NCBI GenBank assembly: GCA_949299395.1
Contig: CASGAB010000008.1
Location: forward strand, 1-46,134
Source of the DNA: an uncultured bacterium
GTDB taxonomy: Bacteria; Bacillota_I; Bacilli_A; RFN20; CAG-826
DNA: 46,134 bases
Direction of reading: 5' to 3'
Both the position numbers and the translations under genes were made by a program. This document shows positions 16,139 through 24,753 of this stretch, one piece after another. The notes under the pieces are model-generated. The model saw only the letters and a program-made list of their open reading frames with translations, made no database searches and was not told the DNA's origin. Numbering within the stretch: position 1 is the first letter of the stretch; each line of letters begins with the position of its first letter.

Positions 16139-18493
16139 ATGATTAAAGTTGCTTTAGCTGGTAACCCAAATTGTGGGAAAACAACATTATTTAACGGTTT
16201 AACAGGTTCAACAGCGCATGTTGGAAACTGGCCTGGTGTAACAGTTGATAAAAAGGAGGGAGTTTATAAAAAGGGTAGTGAACCAATAGATATTGTTGAT
16301 TTACCTGGTATTTATTCTTTATCTCCTTACACACCAGAAGAAGTTATTTCGAGAAATTTCATTATTGATGAAAAACCAGATTGTGTTATAAATCTTGTTG
16401 ATGCTACCAATCTTGAAAGAAATTTATATTTAACAACACAAATTTTAGAAATGGATGTTCCTGTTGTTGTCGCTTTAAATATGATGGACGTCTTAGATAA
16501 AAATAAAGATAAAATTGATTTTGAATTATTATCAAAAAATCTTGGTGTTCCTGTTGTTCCTATTAGTGCTTTAAAGGAAGATAATCTAAAACAATTAATG
16601 GAGGTTGTTGCTCAATGTGCAAAAACACCTAGAAAAGGAAGTAGCATATTAACCAATACATCTGTAGGACCAATTATTAAAAAGGTAAAAGAATCTTTAG
16701 ACAATAATGGTTTAGACAATTCTTTATTCCATGCTGTAAAATTAGTTGAAGAAGATAGCATTGAAAAAAATAATCATCCACGTGAATATCAATTAGTTGT
16801 TGAAGCAAAAGGAGATATTAAAGATTCTGTATTTGGAAATGATTTTGAAGCCATTATTGCAGATAATCGATATAAATATATTCAAAATCATTATTCCATA
16901 GCCTTAACTAAGCATAAAGAAGTTAATATTGATGAAAAATCTGGAAAGAAGAAAAGATTTGCAAATGAAACTAAATCAGATCGAATTGATAGAGTTTTAA
17001 CAAATAGATTCCTTGGATTAATTATTTTCGTAGTAATTTTGTTCTTTATTTTCCATTTCACATTCGGTGAAGATTTGTTCTATTTAAACGCAATGGGTGT
17101 TTTTGGTGATAGTGAATATGCTATTGCTGCAGGAACCCCTTGGGAAGGGATAATATTTGCTGGTGGAACTGGCATTCAATCTCCAGGAGTATTTTTACAA
17201 ACTTGTTTACTTGGTTTTACAGATTGGATAACTGAACTAGTAGGTACAGGAATGTCTTCCGCAGGAGCAGCAAACTGGGCACAAGCCTTAGTGTGTGATG
17301 GCTTACTTGCTGGTGTATTTTCTGTTTTAAGTTTCTTGCCACAAATCTTATTATTATTCTTATTCTTTTCAATCTTAGAAGATACAGGATATATGGCTCG
17401 TGTTGCTTTTATTCTTGATCGTATATTTAGAAAATTTGGTGTAAGTGGAAGAGCATTTATGCCAATGATAATGGGATTTGGATGTAGCGTTCCTGCTATG
17501 ACAAATACAAGAACATTAGCTACAGAAAAAGAAAGAATTGCTACAATTAGAGTTATCCCATTCTTCTCATGTAGTGCAAAATTACCTATATTGACAGCTT
17601 GCGCTGGAGCTATTATTACAATGTTTAATGTATCGAATGCTGATATTATTACATTGGGAATGTATTTTACTGGTATTATTGTTGCCATTATAGCTATTCT
17701 TGTTATGAGAAATACAACGTTAAGAGGAGAAACACCTCCATTTATTATGGAACTTCCAGCTTATCACTGGCCTAAATTTTCCTCTTTGATGTTACATGTT
17801 TGGGATAAATGTAAACATTTTATTAAAAAAGCTTTCACAATCATTTTAGTTTCAAACATTATAATTTGGTTCTTACAATCATTTACTCCAGATTGGCAAT
17901 ATATTGAATATGCTGATGGTGAATTTTTAGGCTCATTTACTACTGATGATTCGATACTCGCTCAAATAGGAAAAGTAATTCAACCTTTATTTACTCCTTT
18001 AGGCTTTGGATCTCAACTTGGACAATTTGGTTGGGTATTTGCAGTCGGTGCAATTACTGGTTTAATTGCAAAAGAAAATGTTATTGCTACATTTGGTATG
18101 CTAGGTGCTGCTTTAAGTGCAGCTGGAGCAGTTGATCCTTCTACTTTACCTTCTACAATCGCATCAATTGAAGGTGCTAGTGATGTTGGCTTGATGGTTG
18201 CTGCTACTGGAATCAATGTCCCTGGAATATTAGCATTTATCGTATTTAATATGACAACAATTCCTTGTTTTGCTGCTGTAGCTACTGCAAAAGCAGAATT
18301 AAAGAAGGGAACTTTAAAAGGTACGTTATTATTCTGGATTGTCACTTCCTATATCGCTTCTAGTGTGTTCTATATTGTTGGAACATGGTGGTGGACAGTA
18401 TTTATTTACTTAGGAATCGCTATACTTGCAATTGTATTAATTTATTTAGTTAATAAGAAAAAAGATCAAAACGCAAAAATCTTAAAGGCATAA
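16139..18493 (+). CDS. feoB: Ferrous iron transporter FeoB
   Basis: The GTPase-coupled membrane Fe2+ importer, 784 aa. The N-terminal G domain has G1 GNPNCGKTTLFNGL, G2 region GNWPGVTVDKKEG, G3 DLPGIYSL, G4 NMMD and G5 SAL. A helical GDI region follows. The membrane domain carries the Gate motifs with conserved Cys (MPMIMGFGCSVPAMTNTRTL; IPFFSCSAKLPI) and about ten helices. I chose the ATG at 16139 over an in-frame TTG upstream because MIKVALAGNPNCGK is the family start and GAGG precedes it. It is co-transcribed with the feoA pair and the small peptide after it. Confidence 0.97.
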   Translation: MIKVALAGNPNCGKTTLFNGLTGSTAHVGNWPGVTVDKKEGVYKKGSEPIDIVDLPGIYSLSPYTPEEVISRNFIIDEKPDCVINLVDATNLERNLYLTTQILEMDVPVVVALNMMDVLDKNKDKIDFELLSKNLGVPVVPISALKEDNLKQLMEVVAQCAKTPRKGSSILTNTSVGPIIKKVKESLDNNGLDNSLFHAVKLVEEDSIEKNNHPREYQLVVEAKGDIKDSVFGNDFEAIIADNRYKYIQNHYSIALTKHKEVNIDEKSGKKKRFANETKSDRIDRVLTNRFLGLIIFVVILFFIFHFTFGEDLFYLNAMGVFGDSEYAIAAGTPWEGIIFAGGTGIQSPGVFLQTCLLGFTDWITELVGTGMSSAGAANWAQALVCDGLLAGVFSVLSFLPQILLLFLFFSILEDTGYMARVAFILDRIFRKFGVSGRAFMPMIMGFGCSVPAMTNTRTLATEKERIATIRVIPFFSCSAKLPILTACAGAIITMFNVSNADIITLGMYFTGIIVAIIAILVMRNTTLRGETPPFIMELPAYHWPKFSSLMLHVWDKCKHFIKKAFTIILVSNIIIWFLQSFTPDWQYIEYADGEFLGSFTTDDSILAQIGKVIQPLFTPLGFGSQLGQFGWVFAVGAITGLIAKENVIATFGMLGAALSAAGAVDPSTLPSTIASIEGASDVGLMVAATGINVPGILAFIVFNMTTIPCFAAVATAKAELKKGTLKGTLLFWIVTSYIASSVFYIVGTWWWTVFIYLGIAILAIVLIYLVNKKKDQNAKILKA

Positions 18494-18496
18494 TTT

Positions 18497-18682
18497 ATGA
18501 CATGGATTGATATTTTAGTAATTTGTATTCTTCTTATAATTATTTCTTTACTTATAATTTATTTTGTTAGAAAAAAGATTAAAGGTCACTCTGTTTTATC
18601 AGAATGTGATTGTTGTTCTTCAAAAAATAAATTAGTTAAACAATATAATAAAAAATACAAAAAAAAGAAGTGTTGCAAATAA
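18497..18682 (+). CDS. FeoB-associated Cys-rich membrane protein
   Basis: A 61-aa peptide with one N-terminal membrane helix (about 4-24) and a short cytoplasmic tail containing the cluster ECDCC and a terminal CC. It starts 3 nt after the feoB stop. Small single-helix proteins with such cysteine clusters are regularly found after feoB in Firmicutes, and the family is named for this. A role in iron handling or FeoB assembly is inferred. Confidence 0.85.
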   Translation: MTWIDILVICILLIIISLLIIYFVRKKIKGHSVLSECDCCSSKNKLVKQYNKKYKKKKCCK

Positions 18683-18807
18683 TATTATTTTTAATTCTGC
18701 AGATGTAATTTTAATCCTGAAATGACCATTTAAAAAAATTGAAAAAATTTTTAAAAAAATCGTAAATTTTTAAACTAATTTCAACGAATTCAAAATATTC
18801 GATTTTT

Positions 18808-18831
18808 AGCGGATTAATTTCCGCTTTTTTT
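18808..18831 (+). terminator. feo operon terminator
   Basis: AGCGGA and TCCGCT form a stem around TTAATT, followed by TTTTTTT. The 125 nt between the last feo gene and this hairpin hold no gene I can see. Confidence 0.8.
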
Positions 18832-18918
18832 CATTAATAGGAATTTAAGTTGAGAAATTATTAATAAAACAAGGTTTTTTCCGCACACAAAAATCTTATG
18901 GTAATTTCCATTTCTTGT

Positions 18919-18932
18919 ACTAAAATCAGTTT
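18919..18932 (+). repeat. Direct repeat, left of IS A
   Basis: ACTAAAATCAGTTT occurs here touching the left end of IS A and again, in the same orientation, at 20129-20142. Confidence 0.6.
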
Positions 18933-20105
18933 CTGCCGGTCGATAAAATTTGTTATTTGCTGAATAATTTTAAGTATGTTTCTTCACCGAAAATTAAAAC
19001 AAAAGCTTCTTTAGGGGTGTGTCCATCTAAAGAATATAAAGGTGTATTGTTAATTCTATCAGCTATATCTTTGACATCATCGTTTGTGAACTTATCAACA
19101 GATTTTCCTTTAGGAAAGTATTTTCTTAGCTGTTTATTCATATTCTCAACCGATGCTTTTTGATTACTTTTAAAAGCATCACAGAAGAATAATTTTGTTC
19201 TTTGGATTCCTAATTCAGCTGAAAATTCGATTCCTAAAAAGTCCGCTAATGACGGGTTACGATCGGTAAGAATAGAAGATATTATTTCTTGAAATTTTTC
19301 TAAACCAAGCGTTTTTTCTAGGTCATTAAAAACTTGAACAACTTTATAAGAATTCTTTTTTTTCGATAATAAACAAGAACACAAAGTGAAGTTTAGGTAT
19401 AATTAATGTTAAGATAGATTTGCTGTCAGATTTTATAGACCCGAGGAAGTCCATCTGAACAGTCATCTCGTTGATTTTTGACCTTTTGTAGGCTAGAAAA
19501 TCAATGTAAGTACGATTAGAACGATCAATTTTTGTGTCGCTATAATCGTACTTTTTCATTTGACTTTTTCTTTTTTTGTAAGATACAGCATAGGGTAAAT
19601 CTATTTTTTTAACTGATACTTTTCCTTCTGAAATGTACCTATAAATTGTTGAAACAGAAACTGGAAGATTATATTCATGGACGATTGCATAAATAGATTT
19701 TTTATCTTCAATTCCTTGTTTCAGAACAGAGTTTAAATTTTCATGTTCATCTTTAGTTAGGTTTATACCTTTTCTAGAGTCATGAAGTCTTTGTTCATAT
19801 TTTTTCTGAGCGATGTTCCAATCATAACGATATTGTGCATAAGGACATTTTGTATATCTGATATTATAAAAGCTACAAACGTATGGCCGTTTTAAAAGTT
19901 TTGTACAAAATGAATTTTTAAAACCAGATTTTGCTTCTCTTAAAAGAATCCTGTTATTTTTTATTTCTTTCGCAACGGTAGTTGTATCACAACCTATCTC
20001 AAACGCAATTTCTACACAACGATTATTTTTATGTAGCATTGTTGAAATTGTTTTTCTATTATCTGCACTTAAATGTGACATGTATTCCTCCTTTCGACCG
20101 GCAGA
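18932..20105 (-). mobile_element. IS30-family insertion sequence A
   Basis: An element of about 1.17 kb bounded by a 12-bp perfect inverted repeat (TCTGCCGGTCGA at 18932-18943; complement at 20094-20105). It holds one transposase gene on the minus strand whose start and stop lie within about 15 nt of the repeats. The true ends could extend slightly further, because a 14-bp direct repeat touches the left end and lies 23 nt beyond the right end. Confidence 0.8.
18953..20081 (-). pseudogene. IS30-family transposase A, one frameshift
   Basis: The two overlapping frames together give one IS30 transposase of about 375 aa. An N-terminal HTH (MSHLSADNRKTISTML, CDTTTVAKEIKNNR) and a Cys-containing linker are followed by a DDE domain with D in VQMDFLGS, D in SILTDRNPSL and E in ASVENMNKQLRKYFPKG. 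The frame is lost in an A8 run (about 19356-19363), and dropping one A joins FIIEKK to NSYKVVQVF. The gene has a GGAGG site before the start. One CGG codon (KLLK-x-PYVC) is present. The shift may be decay or a homopolymer error. I see no sign of a classical programmed -1 shift, because the joint needs +1. Confidence 0.8.
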
Positions 20106-20128
20106 TAAAATTATTATATTACTATCAG

Positions 20129-20142
20129 ACTAAAATCAGTTT
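20129..20142 (+). repeat. Direct repeat, right of IS A
   Basis: The second copy of ACTAAAATCAGTTT, 23 nt outside the right inverted repeat of IS A. Confidence 0.6.
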
Positions 20143-20194
20143 TTTGCTTAAAAGTGGAAATCAAAAAAAGAATCTACATAATTTTAAAAAAATT

Positions 20195-20245
20195 AGGTTA
20201 TAGGCAATGTTAATCTTTAAAAATACTGCCTAATAACCTTTTTTC
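20195..20245 (+). terminator. Terminator between the two IS elements
   Basis: AGGTTATAGGCA and TGCCTAATAACCT form an imperfect stem of about 12 bp followed by TTTTTT. No plus-strand gene precedes it closely, so it may be a relic of the locus before the insertions. Confidence 0.65.
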
Positions 20246-20422
20246 ATCTCCTAATATAATTTTATAAACACTTTTTTTTAAAAAAAGTCAGTATTTTTAT
20301 CAGTATTTACGTCTGGAAGACGATTTAAAGCAAAAAAAAGCAACATTAAAATCGTGTTTTGTTGTGCCTTTAGTCGCAACCTTAATATTTATAAATTTAA
20401 TTATTATTTACTATGGTTTTTT
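20246..20422. other. Non-coding gap between IS A and IS B
   Basis: No gene is visible. The only structure noted is a short hairpin, CGTCT-GGA-AGACG, near 20310-20322. The stretch is AT-rich and probably remnant DNA. Confidence 0.4.
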
Positions 20423-21736
20423 GTTAGCCAATCTTCATTAATAAAATTTATTTAATTTTTAAATCCTCGAATTTTATTTCTTTAATAGAAAAGAAATTTA
20501 AAAATTTTTCAGCATTTTCTTTATATGTTGTAAGAAACATTTTAAATGGTGTGCTATGATTTAGTGAAGGCCTTGGATATGAATTAATATTTGAAAACAA
20601 AGCAGATATGTTTTCTTGTGTTAATTCATCAAAAGATGTGCCTTTTGGATAGACATATCTTATAAATTCATGATTTCTTTCACACCCACCTTTTTGGAAA
20701 CTGCTGTATGGGTTGCAAAAGAAGACTTTTGAATTAAAATCCAAGCCTTCGATTTTTTCTATTTCATGGAGCAAATTAAATTCTAGACCATTATCTGTAA
20801 GCAAAACTTGAAGTAGTTCATAGAAAGATTTTGCTCCCATAGAAAGTCTTAGTTTTTCAAAAACTTTGAATATAGATAATGCTGTTCTTCGAACCTTGAA
20901 ACCTACTTGCAATCTTGATTTTCTTTCAAAAATTGTAAGGATACAGTATTTGTCTGATTTTTTACCAATAACTGTATCTACCTCAAATATTACAGTTTCA
21001 TTTTCTTTAATAAATTTTTTGAAGCATTCGTAAGTTCTACCTACTAAAATAGAAGCATCTTTTATTTGATTTTTATCGCGTTTTTTGTAAAGACTGCTAT
21101 ATTTTCTTACAATGGTTCTTCTTAAATCAATTGCTCGAGCATCAAGAATCCCGTACTTAATATAATTCCTTAAAGTTCGTTCGGAAAAATTAAAAGAATT
21201 GTGATATTTATTATAAATTTCCTTAATACTTAACCCTTTTTTGATAAGGGGAGAGACTAATTCATTAATTCTTTTAATTCTGTTACCGTAATTGCTTGTG
21301 GCCCTTTGCGTGCTATTTCTCTATTATATTCAGCTACATAATTTGCATCGACAGCACTATAAATTTTCCTTTCAAGAATGCATGTTTCTAAATTCGGACA
21401 TCCATTACATGAAAAAGGTTGAAATTTTAATTTAGGGCATTCAATCATCAGAAAATTAGAACACCTTTTAGGACATCTATGTTTCGTTTTATGATGTTCA
21501 CAAGTGAAACGATTTTGACATAATCTCCCATAGCAATGATCAATTTCCTTTGCAGGTAAAATTATTGAATACTTTTTAATTTCTTGAGATACAGCTACAT
21601 AAGAGAAATGTATTTTTTCACATATCGTTGAAAAAGGAAAAGAAGCCTCTATATAGGATTCTATTACTAGCCTATCTTCTAATTTCATTTTTTTGTTATT
21701 CATACTACCTCCTTTCATCAAGAAGATTGGCTAACA
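20423..21736 (-). mobile_element. IS30-family insertion sequence B
   Basis: An element of 1314 bp bounded by a perfect 15-bp inverted repeat (TGTTAGCCAATCTTC at 20423-20437; complement at 21722-21736) with one transposase gene on the minus strand. The repeats differ completely from those of IS A and the proteins are only distantly alike, so this is a separate element. No target duplication is obvious. Confidence 0.88.
20448..21703 (-). pseudogene. IS30-family transposase B, one frameshift
   Basis: Joined, the frames give about 418 aa. The N-terminal HTH (MNNKKMKLEDRLVIESYI) is followed by a zinc-finger-like Cys cluster (CPKRC, CPKLKFQPFSCNGCPNLETC), then RIKRINELVSPLIKKGLSIKEI. The DDE core has D in VIFEVDTVIG, D in LLTDNGLEF and E in GGCERNHEFIRYVYPKG. 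All catalytic residues survive. The frame is lost once, around 21290-21305 (after REIARKG), so that the first part ends at a TAG and the second continues in another frame. AGGAGG precedes the ATG at 21703, inside the left part of the transcript next to the terminal repeat. Confidence 0.85.
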
Positions 21737-21816
21737 TGTTTATTTTAATCTATCGCAAATAAAATCTTTAAAGATTAAATATTTAAAATTCATTTAACAT
21801 TTTAAAAAAATTAAAA

Positions 21817-21867
21817 AATAGCGCTTGATTTTTGTATACTTACTTGGTATATTATTAAAGCGCTATT
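21817..21867 (+). promoter_or_regulatory. tRNA operon promoter bracketed by a 10-bp inverted repeat
   Basis: -35 TTGATT (21825-21830) and -10 TATATT (21848-21853) are 17 nt apart, about 20 nt before tRNA-Ala. AATAGCGCTT (21817-21826) overlaps the -35 box and its exact complement AAGCGCTATT (21858-21867) sits at the expected start of transcription. The pair looks like an operator or an early-transcript hairpin element. Confidence 0.65.
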
Positions 21868-21872
21868 CGTTT

Positions 21873-21946
21873 GGGCCCTTAGTTAAATGGTATAACACTA
21901 GCTTTGCAAGCTTGGATTAGGAGTTCGATTCTCCTAGGGTCCACCA
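21873..21946 (+). tRNA. tRNA-Ala(TGC)
   Basis: A 74-nt cloverleaf, acceptor GGGCCCT/AGGGTCC, anticodon loop TTTGCAA (TGC), encoded CCA. It is the first gene of a five-tRNA operon. Confidence 0.96.
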
Positions 21947-21977
21947 TTTTAAAAAGAACGATTAGATATAGAAAGAT

Positions 21978-22054
21978 GGCAGCGTAGCTCAGTTGGTTAG
22001 AGCAGTCGGCTCATACCCGGCGCGTCGAGGGTTCGAGTCCCCCCGCTGCTACCA
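21978..22054 (+). tRNA. tRNA-Met(CAT), elongator
   Basis: A 77-nt cloverleaf: acceptor GGCAGCG/CGCTGCT, anticodon stem GTCGG/CCGGC around CTCATAC (CAT), T loop TTCGAGT, CCA encoded. Of the three CAT tRNAs here it is the most likely elongator Met. Confidence 0.85.
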
Positions 22055-22068
22055 AATTTGAATCTCGC

Positions 22069-22145
22069 GGACCATTAGCGCAATTGGTTAGAGCGGACCG
22101 CTCATAACGGTTAGGTTCTGGGTTCAAGTCCTAGATGGTCCACCA
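22069..22145 (+). tRNA. tRNA with CAT anticodon, probably Ile2 (lysidine)
   Basis: A 77-nt cloverleaf: acceptor GGACCAT/ATGGTCC, anticodon loop CTCATAA (CAT), CCA encoded. The GGACC...GGTCC acceptor and D arm resemble the B. subtilis tRNA-Ile2 whose C34 is converted to lysidine by TilS to read AUA. A second elongator Met is the alternative. Confidence 0.75.
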
Positions 22146-22150
22146 TGTAA

Positions 22151-22241
22151 GGAGAAATACCCAAGCGGCTGAAGGGGTCGGTCTTGAAAACCGATAGGAG
22201 ATGCAAGTCTCGCGAGGGTTCGAATCCCTCTTTCTCCGCCA
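22151..22241 (+). tRNA. tRNA-Ser(TGA)
   Basis: A 91-nt tRNA with a long variable arm (class II). The anticodon stem TCGGT/ACCGA surrounds CTTGAAA (anticodon TGA, reading UCN), acceptor GGAGAAA/TTTCTCC, CCA encoded. Confidence 0.96.
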
Positions 22242-22256
22242 TTTATTAAACGAGAT

Positions 22257-22333
22257 CGCGAGGTAGAGCAGTCTGGTAGCTTGTAGGGCTCATAACCCTG
22301 AGGTCGCAGGTTCGAATCCTGCCCTCGCAACCA
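22257..22333 (+). tRNA. Initiator tRNA-fMet(CAT)
   Basis: A 77-nt cloverleaf with the initiator marks: an unpaired first base (C1 opposite A72), three G-C pairs in the anticodon stem (GGG/CCC around CTCATAA) and CCA encoded. It is the last gene of the tRNA operon. Confidence 0.95.
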
Positions 22334-22372
22334 TTTTAATAAAATCACTAAATGGTGTTTATATATATGTAG

Positions 22373-22396
22373 TCACGAGTAAATCGTGATTTTTTT
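22373..22396 (+). terminator. tRNA operon terminator
   Basis: TCACGA and TCGTGA enclose GTAAA and are followed by TTTTTTT. Confidence 0.85.
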
Positions 22397-22474
22397 ATAT
22401 CTATTTTTAAGAATATTTTTTTGGTTTTAAATACTAGATGTTTTAGTTTATAAAAACTAGAGACTCGATTTTAA

Positions 22475-22502
22475 TTGATTTTATCAATGTTTTGACTATA
22501 AT
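22475..22502 (+). promoter_or_regulatory. Promoter of the second GT2 gene, leaderless geometry
   Basis: -35 TTGATT and -10 TATAAT are 16 nt apart. The -10 box ends only 7 nt before the ATG at 22510 and no ribosome site fits, so the mRNA would begin at or next to the start codon. Confidence 0.6.
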
Positions 22503-22509
22503 TTAATTG

Positions 22510-23865
22510 ATGAGTGCAGAAAGATTAGCTGATTGGTTCGTATCAGTTGGAGGTTATTTAATGTATGCAGTTATTGCTGCATTAATAATATTTATTTTGC
22601 TCTTTTGGTACTTTTTTGCCTACTTTATTTTATCTTTAAGAAAACATCATCGTCTTCCTAAAGGTAAAGTTAATTACAAATATGCTGTTTTAGTTCCAGC
22701 TAGAAATGAAGATAAGGTTATTTCTAATATTTTACAAAGTTTAGCAAAACAAACTTATCCTCAAGAATTTTTTGACGTTTATGTAATTGTTGAATCAAAA
22801 GATGATCCAACCGTTAAAATTACGAAAAAATTCGGATTTAATGTTATTATTAGAAAAGATTTAGTGAATAAAAGAACAAAAGGTTGGGCTTTAGATGAAG
22901 CTTATAAATATATTAAGGAAAGTGGAAAAATATATGATTCATTCATGGTTTTTGATGCTGATAATATCTTAAATACCGATTATATCGAATTAATGAACGA
23001 TGTAAAAAATAAAGGTTTTAAAGTTGGAATGGGTTATAGAAACTTTACTAACGCATCTCAAAACTGGATTAGTGCATGTAGCTCAACTCTTTTTGCTTAT
23101 ATGAATCAATTTACTTCAAATGGAAGAAGTATGTTATTCAAGAAAATGACTTTAACTGGAACTGGATATTTCATCGATTTTGATATTATTGACCATGAAA
23201 AGGGCTGGATATTTAACGGCATGACAGAAGACGTTGAATTAACAAAATATTGTTATTATCACAATATTCCAATGAAATATTATCCAATTGCACAATATTA
23301 TGATGAACAACCAACAACCTATTCAATGGTTCATAAACAACATATTCGTTGGGTTTGGGGCTTTTTTGCTGATGATACCCGCTATAAAAAACCTAAAAAC
23401 GATCCTGATTATAAAGCATTAAAAAAACATCTCCAAAATGCTTCACTTTTTGAATATAACGTTTCAATTTATCCAGTAATTTTAATGATGGCTTTGCTTG
23501 TATTAGCTTTTTTAATTTCATGTGGTTTTTTCATTGCTTCACTTGTATTTGCAGCAATTTTTGAAGTATTTAGAACTGATTTAATTCCTCTAACAATGTT
23601 TGTTTGGATGTTAATTTATTTAGCAATTTTATGGGTAACTGTTGGAACAACCGCTTTTACAACATTTGTTATTTCAAATAAATATTTAAAATTTAAAACT
23701 AGTTTACAAATAAAAGTTATTTTTACTTATATTTTCTTTTTTAGTGATTTTGTTTTCGCTTTTATTGATGGCTTGTTCCATAAATATAAAAGAGTTAGTT
23801 GGGATAAAATCGATCATGAAGGAAAGATTACAAATAAAGAAGCTTTGGAGAATATTAAAAAATGA
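22510..23865 (+). CDS. Membrane glycosyltransferase, family 2
   Basis: A processive-type GT2, 451 aa. It has an N-terminal helix (about 15-40), VPARNEDKVISNIL (about 62), the metal-binding MVFDADN (about 150), TEDVELTKYC (about 240) and the QxxRW motif as QHIRWVWG (about 278), then three to four C-terminal helices. It is related to the protein at 12891. The sugar and acceptor are unknown; coupling to the downstream acyltransferase suggests a membrane glycolipid. Read with the standard code it ends at TGA (23863-23865), overlapping the next ATG. If TGA is Trp it gains two residues and ends at TAG (23869-23871). It is the only gene in the window that could use TGA as a stop. Confidence 0.88.
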   Translation: MSAERLADWFVSVGGYLMYAVIAALIIFILLFWYFFAYFILSLRKHHRLPKGKVNYKYAVLVPARNEDKVISNILQSLAKQTYPQEFFDVYVIVESKDDPTVKITKKFGFNVIIRKDLVNKRTKGWALDEAYKYIKESGKIYDSFMVFDADNILNTDYIELMNDVKNKGFKVGMGYRNFTNASQNWISACSSTLFAYMNQFTSNGRSMLFKKMTLTGTGYFIDFDIIDHEKGWIFNGMTEDVELTKYCYYHNIPMKYYPIAQYYDEQPTTYSMVHKQHIRWVWGFFADDTRYKKPKNDPDYKALKKHLQNASLFEYNVSIYPVILMMALLVLAFLISCGFFIASLVFAAIFEVFRTDLIPLTMFVWMLIYLAILWVTVGTTAFTTFVISNKYLKFKTSLQIKVIFTYIFFFSDFVFAFIDGLFHKYKRVSWDKIDHEGKITNKEALENIKK

Positions 23866-24677
23866 AAATAGATCATAGTGAAAAAAGAGTTATCTATTAT
23901 AAAGATGAACTTAACGATGATTTTGGAAATATTGAAATAACAAGAGTAGAAGTTCCAGAAAATTATAAATATGAAAGAAATCTTTTTGAAAGAACTTTTG
24001 GTAATCTTTTATATTGGGTTGCCGCAAAACTTGTTTTGGGTGGGTATTGCCTTTTTAAAGGAATGAAAGTTGAAAATAAAGAAAATATCAAAGAATATTA
24101 TCGACTTTTAAAAGAAAATAATAGTGGTGGATTTATTTATGCAAATCATGTTGGAAATGATGATGCTTTTTATATTCAATCTTTCATTATTCATAAAAAA
24201 AGAGTAAATGTTATTGCTAATCCAAATATTTTATCTTCTAAACCTTTAACATTTTTTACTCGTCAACTAGGTTATATACCTTTAGGAAACACCTTTATTA
24301 CTCAAGCTAAAATGATGAAAGGAATGGAATTTTATTTAAAGGTAAAAAAACAACATATTTTAATTTTTCCAGAAACTCATATTTGGCCTTATTACACTAA
24401 AATTAGACCATATAGAAATGCTTCATTTCATTATCCAGCAAAATTTAATACTCCAATTTTACCTATTGTTACAACCTTTAAAGAAAGAAAAAATAAAAAT
24501 AAAAAACCAAAACAAGTTGTTAAAATATGTAAGCCTATTATTCCTAATAAAGATTATTCAATTAAAGAAAATAAAGAATATCTTAGAGACACTTGTTATA
24601 AAGAAATGGTTGAAGCTTCAACTTCTTATCAACAAGCTGAATATATTAAATATATAAAAAAGAATGAAGAAAATTAA
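23862..24677 (+). CDS. PlsC-like 1-acyl-glycerol-phosphate acyltransferase family protein
   Basis: A 271-aa acyltransferase-fold protein. It has one hydrophobic segment (about 47-67), the HX4D-type catalytic motif in ANHVGNDDAFYIQ (His about 99), the glycerol-phosphate-binding FPETHIWPYYTK (about 170) in place of the usual FPEGTRS, and a C-terminal PILPIVTTF. The changed FPET motif suggests an acceptor other than plain lysophosphatidate. GGAG lies 12 nt before the ATG, which overlaps the end of the GT2 gene, so the two proteins are translationally coupled and may act on one lipid. Confidence 0.85.
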   Translation: MKIDHSEKRVIYYKDELNDDFGNIEITRVEVPENYKYERNLFERTFGNLLYWVAAKLVLGGYCLFKGMKVENKENIKEYYRLLKENNSGGFIYANHVGNDDAFYIQSFIIHKKRVNVIANPNILSSKPLTFFTRQLGYIPLGNTFITQAKMMKGMEFYLKVKKQHILIFPETHIWPYYTKIRPYRNASFHYPAKFNTPILPIVTTFKERKNKNKKPKQVVKICKPIIPNKDYSIKENKEYLRDTCYKEMVEASTSYQQAEYIKYIKKNEEN

Positions 24678-24694
24678 TCTCTTCATTCTTTTTT
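24659..24694 (+). terminator. Terminator at the end of the acyltransferase gene
   Basis: AAAGAATGAAGA and TCTTCATTCTTT form a 12-bp stem that includes the stop codon, followed by TTT. Confidence 0.8.
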
Positions 24695-24708
24695 ATTCTC
24701 ACATAAAT

Positions 24709-24737
24709 AAAAAACCATAAATACGAGGATTTATGGT
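24709..24737 (-). terminator. Terminator of tRNA-Val
   Basis: On the minus strand ACCATAAAT and ATTTATGGT pair around a 6-nt loop and are followed by a T-run. Confidence 0.8.
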
Positions 24738-24753
24738 CAATAATTTTTAATAA

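Noticed and set aside
17176-18345. Long open frames on the minus strand opposite feoB (about 170 and 110 codons)
   Set aside because: They lie entirely opposite a clear FeoB coding region, have no ribosome site or family motifs, and mirror the codon bias of feoB.
19356-19363. Programmed frameshift in the IS A transposase at the A8 run
   Set aside because: Joining the frames needs a +1 shift (one A skipped). The usual IS mechanism is -1 slippage, and IS30 elements normally have a single frame, so an indel is simpler.
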